64,000 nt of DNA from Flavobacterium davisii (GCF_019565505.1 NZ_CP067378.1:2852001-2916000); one strand, 5' to 3'; positions 8,588-18,576 are shown, counted from the stretch's first letter. Program-made: numbers and translations. Notes: generated by a model not told the origin, from the sequence alone.

Positions 8588-9184
8588 TTATTTAATGACT
8601 CTAAACGTTAAATTTATTCTGGGGCCTATGTCTCTTTGCGTTTTAGGTATTTGGTGTTTCCAAAAATGTTGTATTGCACCTTGCATGATTAGTAAGCTTC
8701 CATGTTGTAAGTTTATATTTTGCTTAGCCCTTTCAATAGTATTGTGTTTAAGTTGAAAATTTCTTTCAGCCCCAAAACTAACAGAAGCGATAAGAGGGTT
8801 TCTCCCTAATTCTTTTTCGTTATCAGCATGCCATCCCATGCTATCCTGACCATTCCGATAATTGTTTAATAGAACCGTTGTAAAATGGGTGTTACAAACT
8901 TGTTCAATTTCATTTTTAATATGAGTTAATAAAGGAGTCCATTGATGAGGGTGCATTATGATGTTAGAATATCCATAGGGTTTTCCTTCATTACCAAATA
9001 AAGCTGTTAATCGTGGCTGAAAATGCTCTTTTCCATAAACGTTTATTTTATCCTGTTGCCATGGGATTTCGGATTGTAATTTTTGAAAAAGAATATTTGC
9101 TTTTTCTAGTGAAAAAAAAGCAGGATAATAAATAAGCTCTGCATCAGGAAGCTTAAATTTTATTATTTCATCAGGAAATAGCAT
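8588..9184 (-). CDS. AlkB-like 2OG-Fe(II) dioxygenase
   Basis: 198 residues of the AlkB family: repair enzymes that oxidatively remove alkyl groups from bases (1-methyladenine, 3-methylcytosine) using 2-oxoglutarate and Fe(II). The HxD metal motif is GWHADNE near residue 117, the distal His is in QHFWKH near 175, and the 2-oxoglutarate Arg is in PRINLTFR at the C-terminus. LLNNYRNGQDSMGWHADNE resembles AlkB/ALKBH2-type proteins. It is monocistronic. Upstream (9185-9440) is AT-rich with no feature I can name. Confidence 0.9.
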   Translation of the reverse strand: MLFPDEIIKFKLPDAELIYYPAFFSLEKANILFQKLQSEIPWQQDKINVYGKEHFQPRLTALFGNEGKPYGYSNIIMHPHQWTPLLTHIKNEIEQVCNTHFTTVLLNNYRNGQDSMGWHADNEKELGRNPLIASVSFGAERNFQLKHNTIERAKQNINLQHGSLLIMQGAIQHFWKHQIPKTQRDIGPRINLTFRVIK

Positions 9185-9440
9185 TTTGTTAGTTGGTTTT
9201 TATTAAAAGATAGAAACAAAAAATAAATTTACAAAGTTTTATCTAATTATTACTTTATTATTCTATATAAAATGGATTAAAACGGAAATAAATTATAGAA
9301 TTATTTAAATAGTACAACCAGATAAATTGAATAAAGTACAGGTTAGATGATAGACTTTATGTTGAAGATGAAAAGAAGAAACAAGATGAAAAAATGTATA
9401 TTTTTAGATCCAAAGTTATTTTGATCTATGATAAAACTTT

Positions 9441-9637
9441 AACCCAGATTAGTATTAAACTTTGTTATGAAGCAAAAAAACAATAAATTCAAAGTGCTCA
9501 CGTAAAATTTTGGAAGAAGAAATAGAAAACTATTTTGATGGTCAAAATGGAAGTATGTGCTTGAATTAGAAGCAAAATAAAGAAGAATAGATTTGCTTTG
9601 CTAATTCACTTCGTTCGAGTCTAATGTAGAATTTGAC
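9441..9637. repeat. R1 dispersed repeat, full-size copy
   Basis: About 197 bp. The left end AACCCAGATTAGTATTAAAC and right end (CGAGTCTAATGTAGAATTTG) are imperfect inverted repeats. The middle matches other copies (ATAAATTCAAAGTGCTCACG, GTGCTTGAATTAGAAG, TTGCTTTGCTAATTCACTTCG). There is no conserved reading frame. The inverted ends, small size and dispersion are MITE-like. Confidence 0.75.
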
Positions 9638-9798
9638 TTTAAAAGCTAATCTAAGGTGAAAATTAAAAAGACTGTTCGAAATTTAAAAATTAATTTACCT
9701 TTTGTCATCCTATGTTTGTCTAGGTAAGTTCTTTGAATATTTATAAATTTATTTCAACAGAAGAAAGAGAAAGATAAAAGCTAAATTTTGTCATTGAT

Positions 9799-9945
9799 CA
9801 AAAGACTGTTCACAAAGCTAGTTCCTTTCTCTCTCTGCTTTTGAACTTGGACAGTTCATCCCGACAAAAGGAGAAATCACACAATATTCCTTATGAGATT
9901 TCTCCTATATTAGTCGAAAGACAAGATTGTGAACTTTTACGTCAA
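9799..9945. repeat. R2 dispersed hairpin repeat, copy a
   Basis: The core is GGAGAAATCACACAATATTC followed by a matching right arm ending GATTTCTCC (about 9870-9906). It is flanked by CCCGACAAAAG on the left and TTAGTCGAAAGACAAGATTG on the right, as in copies at 22680-22833 and 56527-56600. The outer arms GACTGTTCACAAAG and TTGTGAAC can also pair. Confidence 0.65.
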
Positions 9946-9953
9946 CCTTTTTA

Positions 9954-10127
9954 AGCCCAGATTCCGCATTAAATTTCGTTGTGAAACAAGATTTTTCAAT
10001 AAATTCAAGTGCTCATGGAAAATTTTAGAAGATGAAATAGTCCACTATTTCGATGAATAAAATTGGAGTACGTGCTTAAATTTGAAAAAAATAAAGTGGA
10101 ATAGATTTCTAATGTTGAATTTAGGTT
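9954..10127. repeat. R1 dispersed repeat, ~174-bp copy
   Basis: Starts AGCCCAGATTCCGCATTAAA and ends TAGATTTCTAATGTTGAATT followed by TAGGTT. It lacks a ~22-bp internal stretch (TTGCTTYGC...CTTCGTTCGAG) near the right end that the 9441 and 61706 copies have. It lies 34 bp from the 3' end of the EamA gene. Confidence 0.75.
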
Positions 10128-10160
10128 AAAATGAATGAAATTAAATATAGAAAAGTAGTA

Positions 10161-11051
10161 TCATTTTTTACTACTTATATTCATTATTACAATTGCTAAT
10201 ATGATGAGTCCTATTCCTAACCATTGAGATAAAACAACGGTTTCGTTTAATATAATAAATGCCATCATAACCGAAACAGGCAATTCTAAGGAAGAAACAA
10301 TACTTCCTAATCCAATTCCAGTATGAGGAAATCCTGCGTTCATTAGGATAGGAGGGATAATTGTGCCAAATAAAGCTAAAAAGACACCCCATTTAGTAAA
10401 AATAGCCATGTTGAAAGGTGTTACTTGTGTAGCTATAGAAAAACCAAAAACAATAATAGCACCTCCTAAAAGCATGTATAGGCTACGTTGTGCAGACGAT
10501 ATTCCTACAGCAATTCTATTGGCTGTAAACATAGTAGTAGTAAAAGAAGCAGCAGCTAAAAGTCCCCACATGATACCTCTCCAATCTAAATTAATTGATT
10601 TACTAAATAAGTTGGTAGCTAAAGCTGTTCCTACTAAAACGATTGTAACGGAAATTATTTTTTGCATAGAAGGGGCTTTTTTATCTAAAAACCATTCTAG
10701 TAATACTCCCATCCAAACGGTTTGCATTAACAAAACAATCCCTATAGAAACGGGAATATATCTTACAGCTAAGTAATAAAAAACACTCGTCATACCAAGT
10801 GAGGTCCCCGCTAACATTAAGTGCAAAATATTAGCAGAGCTTGCTTTTATAACTTCTTCCTTCTTTTTGAATTTTTGGAAAGCATTTATTAAAAGCATAC
10901 CTAAAATTCCATATATAAACTGTGAGGACGTAACCTCTGCTGTAGTAAAGTTTTCTTTATAAGCTAACTTTACAAAAGTAGCTAACATTCCGTAGCTAGT
11001 TGCTCCTAATCCTACTAGAAAGACTCCTTTTAAAATACTATTCTTCAACAT
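10161..11051 (-). CDS. EamA/DMT-family transporter
   Basis: About 296 residues with ten predicted membrane spans in two EamA repeats, typical of drug/metabolite transporters of the inner membrane. The chosen start is ATG at 11051 (MLKNSILKGVFLVGLG); a TTG at 11075 would add eight unconvincing residues (MPPLIFKK). The first repeat contains SYGMLATFVKLAY, the second SLELPVSVMMAFIILNETVV, a usual end motif of this family. Cargo is unknown. It is monocistronic and convergent to an R1 copy. Confidence 0.88.
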   Translation of the reverse strand: MLKNSILKGVFLVGLGATSYGMLATFVKLAYKENFTTAEVTSSQFIYGILGMLLINAFQKFKKKEEVIKASSANILHLMLAGTSLGMTSVFYYLAVRYIPVSIGIVLLMQTVWMGVLLEWFLDKKAPSMQKIISVTIVLVGTALATNLFSKSINLDWRGIMWGLLAAASFTTTMFTANRIAVGISSAQRSLYMLLGGAIIVFGFSIATQVTPFNMAIFTKWGVFLALFGTIIPPILMNAGFPHTGIGLGSIVSSLELPVSVMMAFIILNETVVLSQWLGIGLIILAIVIMNISSKK

Positions 11052-11735
11052 TTTTTTAAAAATTAAGGGCGGCAAATATACAACAACTAAAATGTTAAAT
11101 ATTAAAATCTATTAGTTTTTTTTGAAAAAATAGAGCCGAAGTGAAACGTTTTTATTTTGTAGGATTAATAAAAAAGTCTATTAGGCAGAAAAAGTTAGTT
11201 AAGGCATTGTTTCTTATACCTATTTGACTTGTATTATTTAGCCCATATCCGTATTAGACTTTGTTGTGAAGATGAAAATGAAAAAAATAATAAGGCATGG
11301 GAATTTTTTCTTGCAGATATGGAGACAAAAGTGATAGTTCAATGCGTGGTTTGTTACTTAGATAAAAGAGAGAAGTAACATTATCAATATTATGTCATTT
11401 ATAGAATAGTAGAAATAATAAGATTACGGACCTTTTATACAACTACTTTTGAAACTATTTCAATATTTAAATTTCCATTATCAAGATTAACGAGGGATCT
11501 TTATATGCTAATCTAGAAACTAATAGAATAGGTGTTTCAAAATTTCTAAAGAAAAATAAGATGTAAAAAGCAAAGAACTTCAAGGTTTTAGAGAAAACCT
11601 TGAAGCAAATTAAAGATATTGAAACTTTGAGTTTTTTTGATATTTAATTTAAAATTAAGCACCTTGCATAAAACAAATTTTAGAATCTCTAATAGAAAAA
11701 ATGATTATCCAAATGAGTACTTAAAATGGAAGAAT
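11052..11735. other. Gene-free stretch with degenerate R1 and R2 remnants
   Basis: About 680 bp without a convincing gene. A partial R1 end (GCCCATATCCGTATTAGACT and TTGTTGTGAA, 11240-11270) is followed by a degraded R2 hairpin (TTACTTAGATAAAAGAGAGA ... CATTATCAATATTATGTCAT, 11343-11410). The rest is AT-rich. Confidence 0.5.
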
Positions 11736-12500
11736 TTATCGTTTATGATTTTTCCTACCCATATTATATGGTATCCTTTTTGGTTTCATAAATGAAGCCT
11801 TATTTTTTTTTCTAGAAAGATATTTTACATGTAATTTTCTAGCAGGTGTTTTTATTCGGTGAAAATAACCTCTATGTTTATAAATGTGAGTGATAAATAA
11901 TGCGTGATTGATAGGGCGCCAAGGTTTCCACCAACGAGGAAACAATGACCAGCGTACAGGTGACACCCAAACACGATAACCTGGAGCATAAATGAATCGA
12001 ATACAAGGCCATGTCCAAACATTTATCATGATTCGTGTTATAATACTCTCCCCAACGGAAGGACCTTTATCTCTCATTATTTTTTCAGATATATCATAAG
12101 GTTCAACAATTGTATTTTTATCAAACAAATCTTCATCCCCTATAATTTGAATATACACCTCGTCATTTCCTACTTTTTCAATATTTAAAGTGGCAATATC
12201 TTGTTTTTCGGAATCACCTACTAATGCACTTAAAATAATAATATGATCAGAATCGTCTATTATATCTTCAACAGTAATGTAATCTGTTGTTCCATCATTA
12301 TTCAAATCAAGATTGTTTACATTGTTATTTTCTTCATTTATAGCTTTCTCAAACTCCTCTAATGAAGCTGCGTTTTTAAAGATGGCTAAAGCGCCTTCTA
12401 AATTAAAGTTTTCCTGATTTGTTTCCTTTACCTCCATATTTTGAGCATATTTTGGAGTCAAAAAGAAAAAGGTTAAAAATATAAAGAGAAATTTTTTCAT
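11736..12500 (-). CDS. Secreted hypothetical protein with EF-hand-like loop
   Basis: 254 residues starting with a clear signal peptide (MKKFLFIFLTFFFLTPKYAQ), so exported to the periplasm or outer membrane. A DLNNDGTTDYITVED segment near residue 68 resembles a calcium-binding EF-hand or dockerin-type loop. The middle (residues ~160-200) is rich in Trp and Pro (VWTWPCIRFIYAPGYRVWVSP). The C-terminus is strongly basic (KPKRIPYNMGRKNHKR). Similar proteins are common in Flavobacteria, without known function. Confidence 0.7.
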   Translation of the reverse strand: MKKFLFIFLTFFFLTPKYAQNMEVKETNQENFNLEGALAIFKNAASLEEFEKAINEENNNVNNLDLNNDGTTDYITVEDIIDDSDHIIILSALVGDSEKQDIATLNIEKVGNDEVYIQIIGDEDLFDKNTIVEPYDISEKIMRDKGPSVGESIITRIMINVWTWPCIRFIYAPGYRVWVSPVRWSLFPRWWKPWRPINHALFITHIYKHRGYFHRIKTPARKLHVKYLSRKKNKASFMKPKRIPYNMGRKNHKR

Positions 12501-12614
12501 GATTATTTAGATTTATAGGTTTGTTTATAAGACTGAGAAAAAATAAAAAGGTTTAATAGGGGTTATCTGAAAAAGTTTCTGTTTATTTGTAAGGTGTAAA
12601 TAATTGGGGAATTT

Positions 12615-13610
12615 ATGCAAAATTCAGTTAAGACTATAGAGCAAAAGCTAGTAGAGGCTTATTCTATTAGGATTAATAATCTTACCAAAAGTATAACAAT
12701 AGCTAATCAAGCTTTAAAGGCTTCTTTATTTATAGATAATAAAGTTTTGATTGGAAAAAGTTATAGCCAACTAGCTTTATACTACATGATAGTTGGGGAA
12801 ATGCAAAGAGCTAAATATTATTCCGAAAATGCCATAAAAATTTTTAATGAATTAGGAGATGATCGAGGCTTGGCAGATGCTAAATATGGATTAGCAGGTG
12901 TTTATTACAAAACAAATCAGTATCATTTAGGTCTTATTCATTTTAGTGATGCCTTAAAGATTTATAGAAAGTACGATGATTATTGTAATCAATCGCGTAC
13001 TGAAAAGTCTTTGGGTACTATTTTTGAATGTATAGGCGATATAACCAGTGCATTTAAAGTATATAAAAGTGCAATTCGTAATGCTAAGAAAATTCATGAT
13101 TTAAATCTAGAATCGAATGTGTATAACAATCTTTCAGGTATTTTGATTAAAATGGGAAAGATAAATTTTGCAAAACAAACGATTAATAAATCCATAGAAC
13201 TAAAAAAACAAACAAATGATATAAGAGGAATGGCTTACGCATTGTATGGTAAAGGCAAAGTATATCATTTTTGTAAAGAATATGATAAAGCAAAAGATTT
13301 CTATGAAAAATCCTTGAATATTCATAAGAAAATGGGGGAAAATATCGGAGTTGTTATGACGATGACAAAATTAGCAGCCCTTTATTTTGAAATGAAAGAT
13401 ATAGATAAAGCATTACAATTTGCAAAAGAAGGATTATTATTAAGTGAAACCTTAGAGTTTTCAATATGTACTATTAAATTAAATCGTATCATTTATCTTA
13501 TATATAAAAGTTTAGGTGATTTTGAAAAATCCTTATATTATTTTGAAAACCATTTATTAGAAAAAGAAACTGTTATTAATACTCAAACATTAAAAGTAAT
13601 AGAAAGTTAG
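12615..13610 (+). CDS. TPR-repeat sensor part, N-terminal half of a split histidine kinase
   Basis: 331 residues composed of about seven tetratricopeptide repeats (for example SYSQLALYYMIVGEMQRAKYY and KGKVYHFCKEYDKAKDFYEK). There is no signal peptide. It ends at TAG 13608-13610, in the same frame as the kinase at 13626. Reading through gives ...KVIES-stop-ELIAKMEKIENEA, so the two parts look like one ~728-residue TPR-coupled hybrid kinase interrupted by a single nonsense codon. TPR-HisKA-HATPase-REC proteins are common in Bacteroidota. Either a real nonsense mutation or one wrong base explains it. Confidence 0.8.
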   Translation: MQNSVKTIEQKLVEAYSIRINNLTKSITIANQALKASLFIDNKVLIGKSYSQLALYYMIVGEMQRAKYYSENAIKIFNELGDDRGLADAKYGLAGVYYKTNQYHLGLIHFSDALKIYRKYDDYCNQSRTEKSLGTIFECIGDITSAFKVYKSAIRNAKKIHDLNLESNVYNNLSGILIKMGKINFAKQTINKSIELKKQTNDIRGMAYALYGKGKVYHFCKEYDKAKDFYEKSLNIHKKMGENIGVVMTMTKLAALYFEMKDIDKALQFAKEGLLLSETLEFSICTIKLNRIIYLIYKSLGDFEKSLYYFENHLLEKETVINTQTLKVIES

Positions 13611-13625
13611 GAGTTAATAGCTAAA

Positions 13626-14801
13626 ATGGAAAAAATAGAAAATGAAGCCATTTTACAAAGAGAAAAACAAAAAATATTAGAAAAGAAAAATTTAGACGAA
13701 CTTGAAAATTATAAAAGAAAACAAGAGTTTTTGTCTATAATGAGTCATGAAATAAGAACTCCATTGAATGCTATTGTAGCCTCACTCGTTTTATTAGATG
13801 ATAAAATTGTAAATGAAGGGAAAAAAATTGTAAGAAATTTAAAATTCGCATCGGATAATCTAATTAGTGTTGTAAACGATGTTCTAGATTTTAATCGGTT
13901 AGATGGACAAAATGTAAAATTAGATTTAGTTTCAACCAATATTAATTTTTTATGTCAAAATACAATTGAAATGTTCGAACGTTTTGCAAAAAGTAAAAAC
14001 ATTGAACTCGCCTATTTTTCAACAGTAAATTTTTCTAACCATTATTTAATAGATCCCACCAAATTAACACAAATTTTAAATAATTTAATAAGTAACGCTA
14101 TTAAATTTACAGATGAAGGAACTGTAAAATTAGAAATAAAAGTAGTTAATTCAGGAGAAGAAACCGATCTAATTTCTTTTCGAATAACTGACACAGGAGA
14201 AGGGATATCAGAAGAAAACTTACCTCGTATATTCGATAGTTTTTCACAGCTAAAACCTTATTTAACACGCAAACATGGAGGAACTGGTTTAGGATTAGCA
14301 ATTGTAAAACGATTGATAGAATTACATAACAGTAGTATAATCGTAGAAAGTAAACAATATATAGGAACCTCTTTTTATTTTGAAATCGAGTTAGAAAAAT
14401 CAAAAGAAATTTTGATAAAAATAAATGAAAAAAATCAATTAATAGGGAAAAAAGTATTGATTGTAGACGATACAAAAATGAACGGAATGTTACTTTCAAA
14501 ACTATTAAAAAAATGGAGCATGGAAATTGAGTATGTGGATACAGGTAAAAAAGCAATAGAAATAGTAAAACATCAAAAATTTGATTTCATTTTAATGGAC
14601 ATCCACATGCCCGAAATGAACGGTTTTGAAGTTTCAAAAGATATTAAAATAACTCAAAATTTAAATATACAAACACCTATTTTTGCACTTACAGCCGATA
14701 TTCTGGCTGATACAGATGAAGATTTTAAAAAATATTTTTCAGGCATTATTTTTAAACCTTTTGATATAAATAAACTATATAATTTATTAATTGCCTATTG
14801 A
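13626..14801 (+). CDS. Hybrid histidine kinase with receiver domain
   Basis: 391 residues. A short coiled-coil leads into HisKA with the phospho-accepting His41 in SIMSHEIRTPLNA. HATPase_c motifs follow: N box NNLISNAIKF, G1 DTGEGIS and G2 HGGTGLGLAIVK. The C-terminal receiver domain has acidic VDD (near 281), phospho-acceptor Asp in LMDIHMPEMNG, the Thr region ALTADI and Lys in FKPFD. It lacks its own sensor; the in-frame upstream TPR section (12615-13610) supplies it if the TAG is read through or is an error. No DNA-binding output is attached. Confidence 0.9.
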   Translation: MEKIENEAILQREKQKILEKKNLDELENYKRKQEFLSIMSHEIRTPLNAIVASLVLLDDKIVNEGKKIVRNLKFASDNLISVVNDVLDFNRLDGQNVKLDLVSTNINFLCQNTIEMFERFAKSKNIELAYFSTVNFSNHYLIDPTKLTQILNNLISNAIKFTDEGTVKLEIKVVNSGEETDLISFRITDTGEGISEENLPRIFDSFSQLKPYLTRKHGGTGLGLAIVKRLIELHNSSIIVESKQYIGTSFYFEIELEKSKEILIKINEKNQLIGKKVLIVDDTKMNGMLLSKLLKKWSMEIEYVDTGKKAIEIVKHQKFDFILMDIHMPEMNGFEVSKDIKITQNLNIQTPIFALTADILADTDEDFKKYFSGIIFKPFDINKLYNLLIAY

Positions 14802-15060
14802 AAATGATTTAATTTTTTTCCAATTAGCAACAAAATGATCTTTTTGCCCCATATTCCATCCGTGTTTTGACTCCGTAATCCCTTGCAGTGCAAAAAAATA
14901 TAAGATATGAAACAAAAAACCTAATTTTTGCTCCAACAAAAAAGTTTAAAACATTTCGTTGATACTCAAAAACTAAATAATATTCTTTGTTAAAAAAAGG
15001 TTAAAACTTGTAACAAAAATCAATAAAACAGTCTACTAAGATAAAAGATTTTATAAATAC

Positions 15061-17184
15061 ATGAAAAAAAATAAAACCTGTCTTTTGTTATTAACTTTTT
15101 TATCTATTGCAACTCATGCTCAAGAAAATAAAGGAAAAACGAATGAATTAAAAGAAATAGCAATTGTTAAAGAAAAAAAAGCAGTTGAACAAAAAGCAGA
15201 TCGTACTATTTTTGAATTTGCAAGCCAAGCTCATCTAAATTCAGGATCTGTTTTAGAAGGAATGAAAAAATTACCTGGTTTAGTAGCTTCTGATGTTGCA
15301 GGTATGATGTATCAAGGTAAACAATTAGATGTATTTTTAGACGGAAGACCTCTTAATATTTCAACAAATGAGTTGAACGCTTTTTTAGAAGGATTACCAG
15401 CTAATTCCGTTGAAAAAATAGAAGTCATTACAAATCCGAGAGCAGAATTTCCAGCCACCTCAGGAGGCGCCATTCTTAATATTGTTACTAACAAAAATGC
15501 CAAAAATTATCTAACAGCCACCTATACCAATAGCAGTAGTTTTACCTCTTATGATAAAAATCGTTGGCGAACAAACAACAGTGTACTTTTAAGCTCTAAA
15601 AATAAAATATTTGGATGGCAGTTAAATTTAGGTCAAAACTATGCAGAACGAGGCATGTGGTCAGAAGTACTTAAAAAAGAAACAGATCAGTCTACGTTAT
15701 TAAATTCTATTGATTCAGATCGGATCTTAAGAACACTTTTTGTAAAAACAGGACTTACATTTGAGATAGGAAAAAATAGAGTATTATTGAATTATGATAT
15801 TTATTCTAATAACAATTCTAGTGTTACAGATGCAAAAGGATTATTACCTAATTCAACTATATTTTCAACCATAGATGACAGTAAAACACAAACATTGCGT
15901 CAGGATGCAGTAGCAACATACCAAATGCGTTTTTCGGATTCTAATAAAAAACTTGATTTTAAATTTAATTTTAATAGTATATCAAATGATTTTGACTTGT
16001 ATTCAAGAAACTTTAATATAAATACCCTAAGTAACGAATCAGTACAACGCCTTTATAACTTTAAAATAGATTATAATCAACCTATAAAACTATTAGACGA
16101 AGGTAAAATTACTGTAGGTACTTTGTATGAAGAATTATATTTTAATACTTTTAATAAAAAAAATAATAATTTAGAATACAAAAGAATGACTGCTTCTACT
16201 TATGCAGAATTACAAACTAAATATAAAAAGTTTGAATTTACTATAGGGCTAAGAGGAGAAAATTATGATATTTCAGGAAAAACAGAAACACAACCTTTAA
16301 TCCCTTTTAAACAATATAGAATATTTCCTAATGCAAGCATTCAATATGACTTAGCAAACAAAATAGTTATATCAGGAAGCTATAATAAAAAGATAACATT
16401 ACCTAGTACATCTTCTCTTAATCCAAATAACACAAATTATCAAAATCCAAATATTGGATATTTGGGAAATCCACAATTACAACCCACACTTTTTAATAAT
16501 TATGAATTAAAATTATCCGTTTTTGAGTACGCTTTTATTGGTTATAATATTAGCGAAGGATTTAATCAAGTTGCTCAACGAATGTATTTAAGTGGAAACC
16601 GAATGGTTAATACAAATGAAAATATTCCTTCAATAAAAATTCATACATTCAATTTTGGATTACCTATTCCTTATATGCTATTCACCAAAGGTTTAAAAGA
16701 AACGGCTCAATTTAATTTCAATCCAGATAAAATCAATTTCATGTTTATTTATGCAGGTAGACAAAAACATGAAATACCAACAGTTGATACGAAAGCATTT
16801 TGGATTTTCAATATTATGTCACAAATCGTATTACCAGGAGAAATTAAATGGGTAACTAATTATAGCCATATTACAAAAGGAGGAAATTATTTTTATTTTG
16901 TAGCGCAAAGACCTTTTAATCATAGTTTAGATATGACTTTTTCTAAAAAGTTTTTAGCTAATCAATTAACAGTTTCAGTAAATGTAGACGACATATTTAA
17001 TTTTAATATATCATCATTTAACTTTTCGAATACTGCCCTTTATATGTCTAATAAAAGTGATACGCGTAGAATAGGGATTACTTTAAACTATAAGATTCCA
17101 ACCAAAAATAAAATGGCAAAAGAAGATCCTAATATGTTGAATAAAGAAAAAAAGGAAGATAATGGAAATATAATAGGGAATTAA
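15061..17184 (+). CDS. Outer-membrane beta-barrel protein, TonB-receptor-like (OMP_b-brl_3 type)
   Basis: 707 residues with a signal peptide (MKKNKTCLLLLTFLSIATHA). A plug-like domain contains VLEGMKKLPGL and VEKIEVITNPRAEFPATSGGA, where ITNPSAxYxAxGxxG is the family hallmark. A long beta-strand-rich barrel follows and ends with an amphipathic strand (RRIGITLNYKIP) before a basic tail. Unlike most relatives (~800-900 residues), it has no N-terminal carboxypeptidase-regulatory-like domain. No partner lipoprotein (SusD) is adjacent, so polysaccharide import is not implied. Its place downstream of the split kinase may mean co-regulation, which is inference. Confidence 0.85.
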   Translation: MKKNKTCLLLLTFLSIATHAQENKGKTNELKEIAIVKEKKAVEQKADRTIFEFASQAHLNSGSVLEGMKKLPGLVASDVAGMMYQGKQLDVFLDGRPLNISTNELNAFLEGLPANSVEKIEVITNPRAEFPATSGGAILNIVTNKNAKNYLTATYTNSSSFTSYDKNRWRTNNSVLLSSKNKIFGWQLNLGQNYAERGMWSEVLKKETDQSTLLNSIDSDRILRTLFVKTGLTFEIGKNRVLLNYDIYSNNNSSVTDAKGLLPNSTIFSTIDDSKTQTLRQDAVATYQMRFSDSNKKLDFKFNFNSISNDFDLYSRNFNINTLSNESVQRLYNFKIDYNQPIKLLDEGKITVGTLYEELYFNTFNKKNNNLEYKRMTASTYAELQTKYKKFEFTIGLRGENYDISGKTETQPLIPFKQYRIFPNASIQYDLANKIVISGSYNKKITLPSTSSLNPNNTNYQNPNIGYLGNPQLQPTLFNNYELKLSVFEYAFIGYNISEGFNQVAQRMYLSGNRMVNTNENIPSIKIHTFNFGLPIPYMLFTKGLKETAQFNFNPDKINFMFIYAGRQKHEIPTVDTKAFWIFNIMSQIVLPGEIKWVTNYSHITKGGNYFYFVAQRPFNHSLDMTFSKKFLANQLTVSVNVDDIFNFNISSFNFSNTALYMSNKSDTRRIGITLNYKIPTKNKMAKEDPNMLNKEKKEDNGNIIGN

Positions 17185-17280
17185 GTAATAAAATAAAAAG
17201 ATGTTTTTTGAATCTAAAAAGTACATTTTGTTCTACATAAGATGTCTTAAAAGTTCGTAATCTTATTATCTATACAATAA

Positions 17281-17314
17281 GAGAAATCACATAATATTGA
17301 TAATGTGATTTCTC
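17281..17314. repeat. R2 hairpin repeat, copy c
   Basis: A perfect 12-bp stem: GAGAAATCACAT (17281-17292) with ATGTGATTTCTC (17303-17314) and a 10-base loop. It follows the barrel gene by ~95 bp and may act as a terminator. The wider flank is less conserved than in other R2 copies. Confidence 0.75.
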
Positions 17315-17458
17315 TCTTTGATTCAAGTGATAAATAACGATTTTTGTACTCAATATAGTAATTAAGTTGACGATAAAAAAATCCTTACAGTTTTATCCTG
17401 ATTTTCACTTTTCATCTTCACGGTAAAGTTTATCGCGTAATCTGGAATAAAAAAGAAC

Positions 17459-17862
17459 TTAATTTTTTTTTGAAAATTCCTCTAAATCACTTAAATGAAC
17501 TTTTAAAGCATGAACAGAAATACTAATTTCCCAAAAAGAAATTCCTAAGGATACTAAAAGGCTAAATAAACTAAAACCAAAAATATAAATAGCAATGTAT
17601 TGCAAATTAAAAAATAATAATAACATTGCAAAAACAGATAAGAATAAGCAGAGTACTCCCATAAGTTGCATAAAACGAATTAGATTTAAACGGTTATTAA
17701 GATTTTGAATTTCTAAAATAATAGATTTGTTATGAACCTCCTCATAATTCTTTTTAAACTTCTAATAATTTGAGCAATTGTTAAAAAGCGATTCGTATAG
17801 GCTAATAGGATTAAAGAACTAGCTGAAAATAATAAGGCAGGTGTTTCAATTGATAGGGTCAT
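17459..17862 (-). CDS. DUF2721 family membrane protein (one frameshift)
   Basis: About 134 residues when a one-base loss in the plus-strand T run 17751-17755 is restored. The N-terminal part from ATG 17862 reads MTLSIETPALLFSASSLILLAYTNRF. It continues QIIRSLKKNYEEVHNKSIILEIQNLNNRL and then MQLMGVLCLFLSVFAMLLLFF. This is the DUF2721 pattern: one N-terminal span, a short soluble link and two C-terminal spans. It is an inner-membrane protein of unknown function. Confidence 0.75.
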
Positions 17863-18568
17863 GTTAATTTTTTTGTTTATTGTGTAAAATGAATTTAAAA
17901 AAATCCTTATTGATCATTAAAAAACGATATTTAAGAGAATATTATCGAAAATACAATTAATAATTTTAATTAGAAATTACGAAGAGATAAGTTTTAAAAG
18001 TAAAAAACTAGAACACAATATTAGAAAGTCTAAAATACGTGTATTTTCGTTTGTATTATTAAATTATTTTTTAATGAAAAATAATTGATCTATTTTAATT
18101 TTAAAATAGACTCGGTCAAATTTACTAAAAAAAACTTTCTATTTAATTTTTGCGGTAGTTTTCTGGTTAAGATTTTTGTTTTATTTTCAATTTCTTGTAT
18201 TCTAATTTTTCTCAAAAATGAAAATAATTTATCTGTTATTATCCCAGATTCGGGATTAGACTTCGTTGTAAAACAAAATTTTTCAATATTATTCAGATTA
18301 TCATAAAAAAGCCACAGCTTATTGTAAGTAAAAAGGAATGATTTCTGATTATTGTTTCTTAGTAGATTGGAGTATATCCTTATAGTGGAATGAAGATGTT
18401 TGAAAAGTCAAAATTCAATGTTTAATCTGTTACTTCGACGAGAGGAAAAGTCACATTATCAGTAGCATGTGATTTACTTTACCTATTCGAGTTAGGATAC
18501 CTTCATCATAGATAGAAAATAAAATATATTGATTTTTAGTTTTTTAGATCAAAATCGTTTTTTTATCG
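17863..18568. other. Gene-free stretch with R1 and R2 fragments
   Basis: About 700 bp, AT-rich. It contains a half R1 copy (ATCCCAGATTCGGGATTAGA, then CTTCGTTGTAAAAC, 18241-18300) and a degenerate R2 copy (TTACTTCGACGAGAGGAAAA ... CATTATCAGTAGCATGTGAT, 18428-18495). A 73-codon frame at 18085-18306 overlaps the R1 fragment and is not credible as a gene. Confidence 0.5.
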
Positions 18569-18576
18569 TACATTTG
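18569..18576 (+). promoter_or_regulatory. Candidate -7 promoter element of the cold-shock genes
   Basis: TACATTTG fits the Bacteroidota -7 consensus TAnnTTTG. If used, transcription would start near 18583 and leave a ~190-base untranslated leader before ATG 18773. Long leaders are typical of cold-shock genes, where the mRNA folds in a temperature-dependent way. No clear -33 TTTG is seen. Confidence 0.45.

Noticed and set aside
18085..18306. 73-codon frame upstream of the cold-shock genes
   Set aside because: It overlaps an R1 fragment, has low-complexity composition and no ribosome binding site or homologue I recognise.
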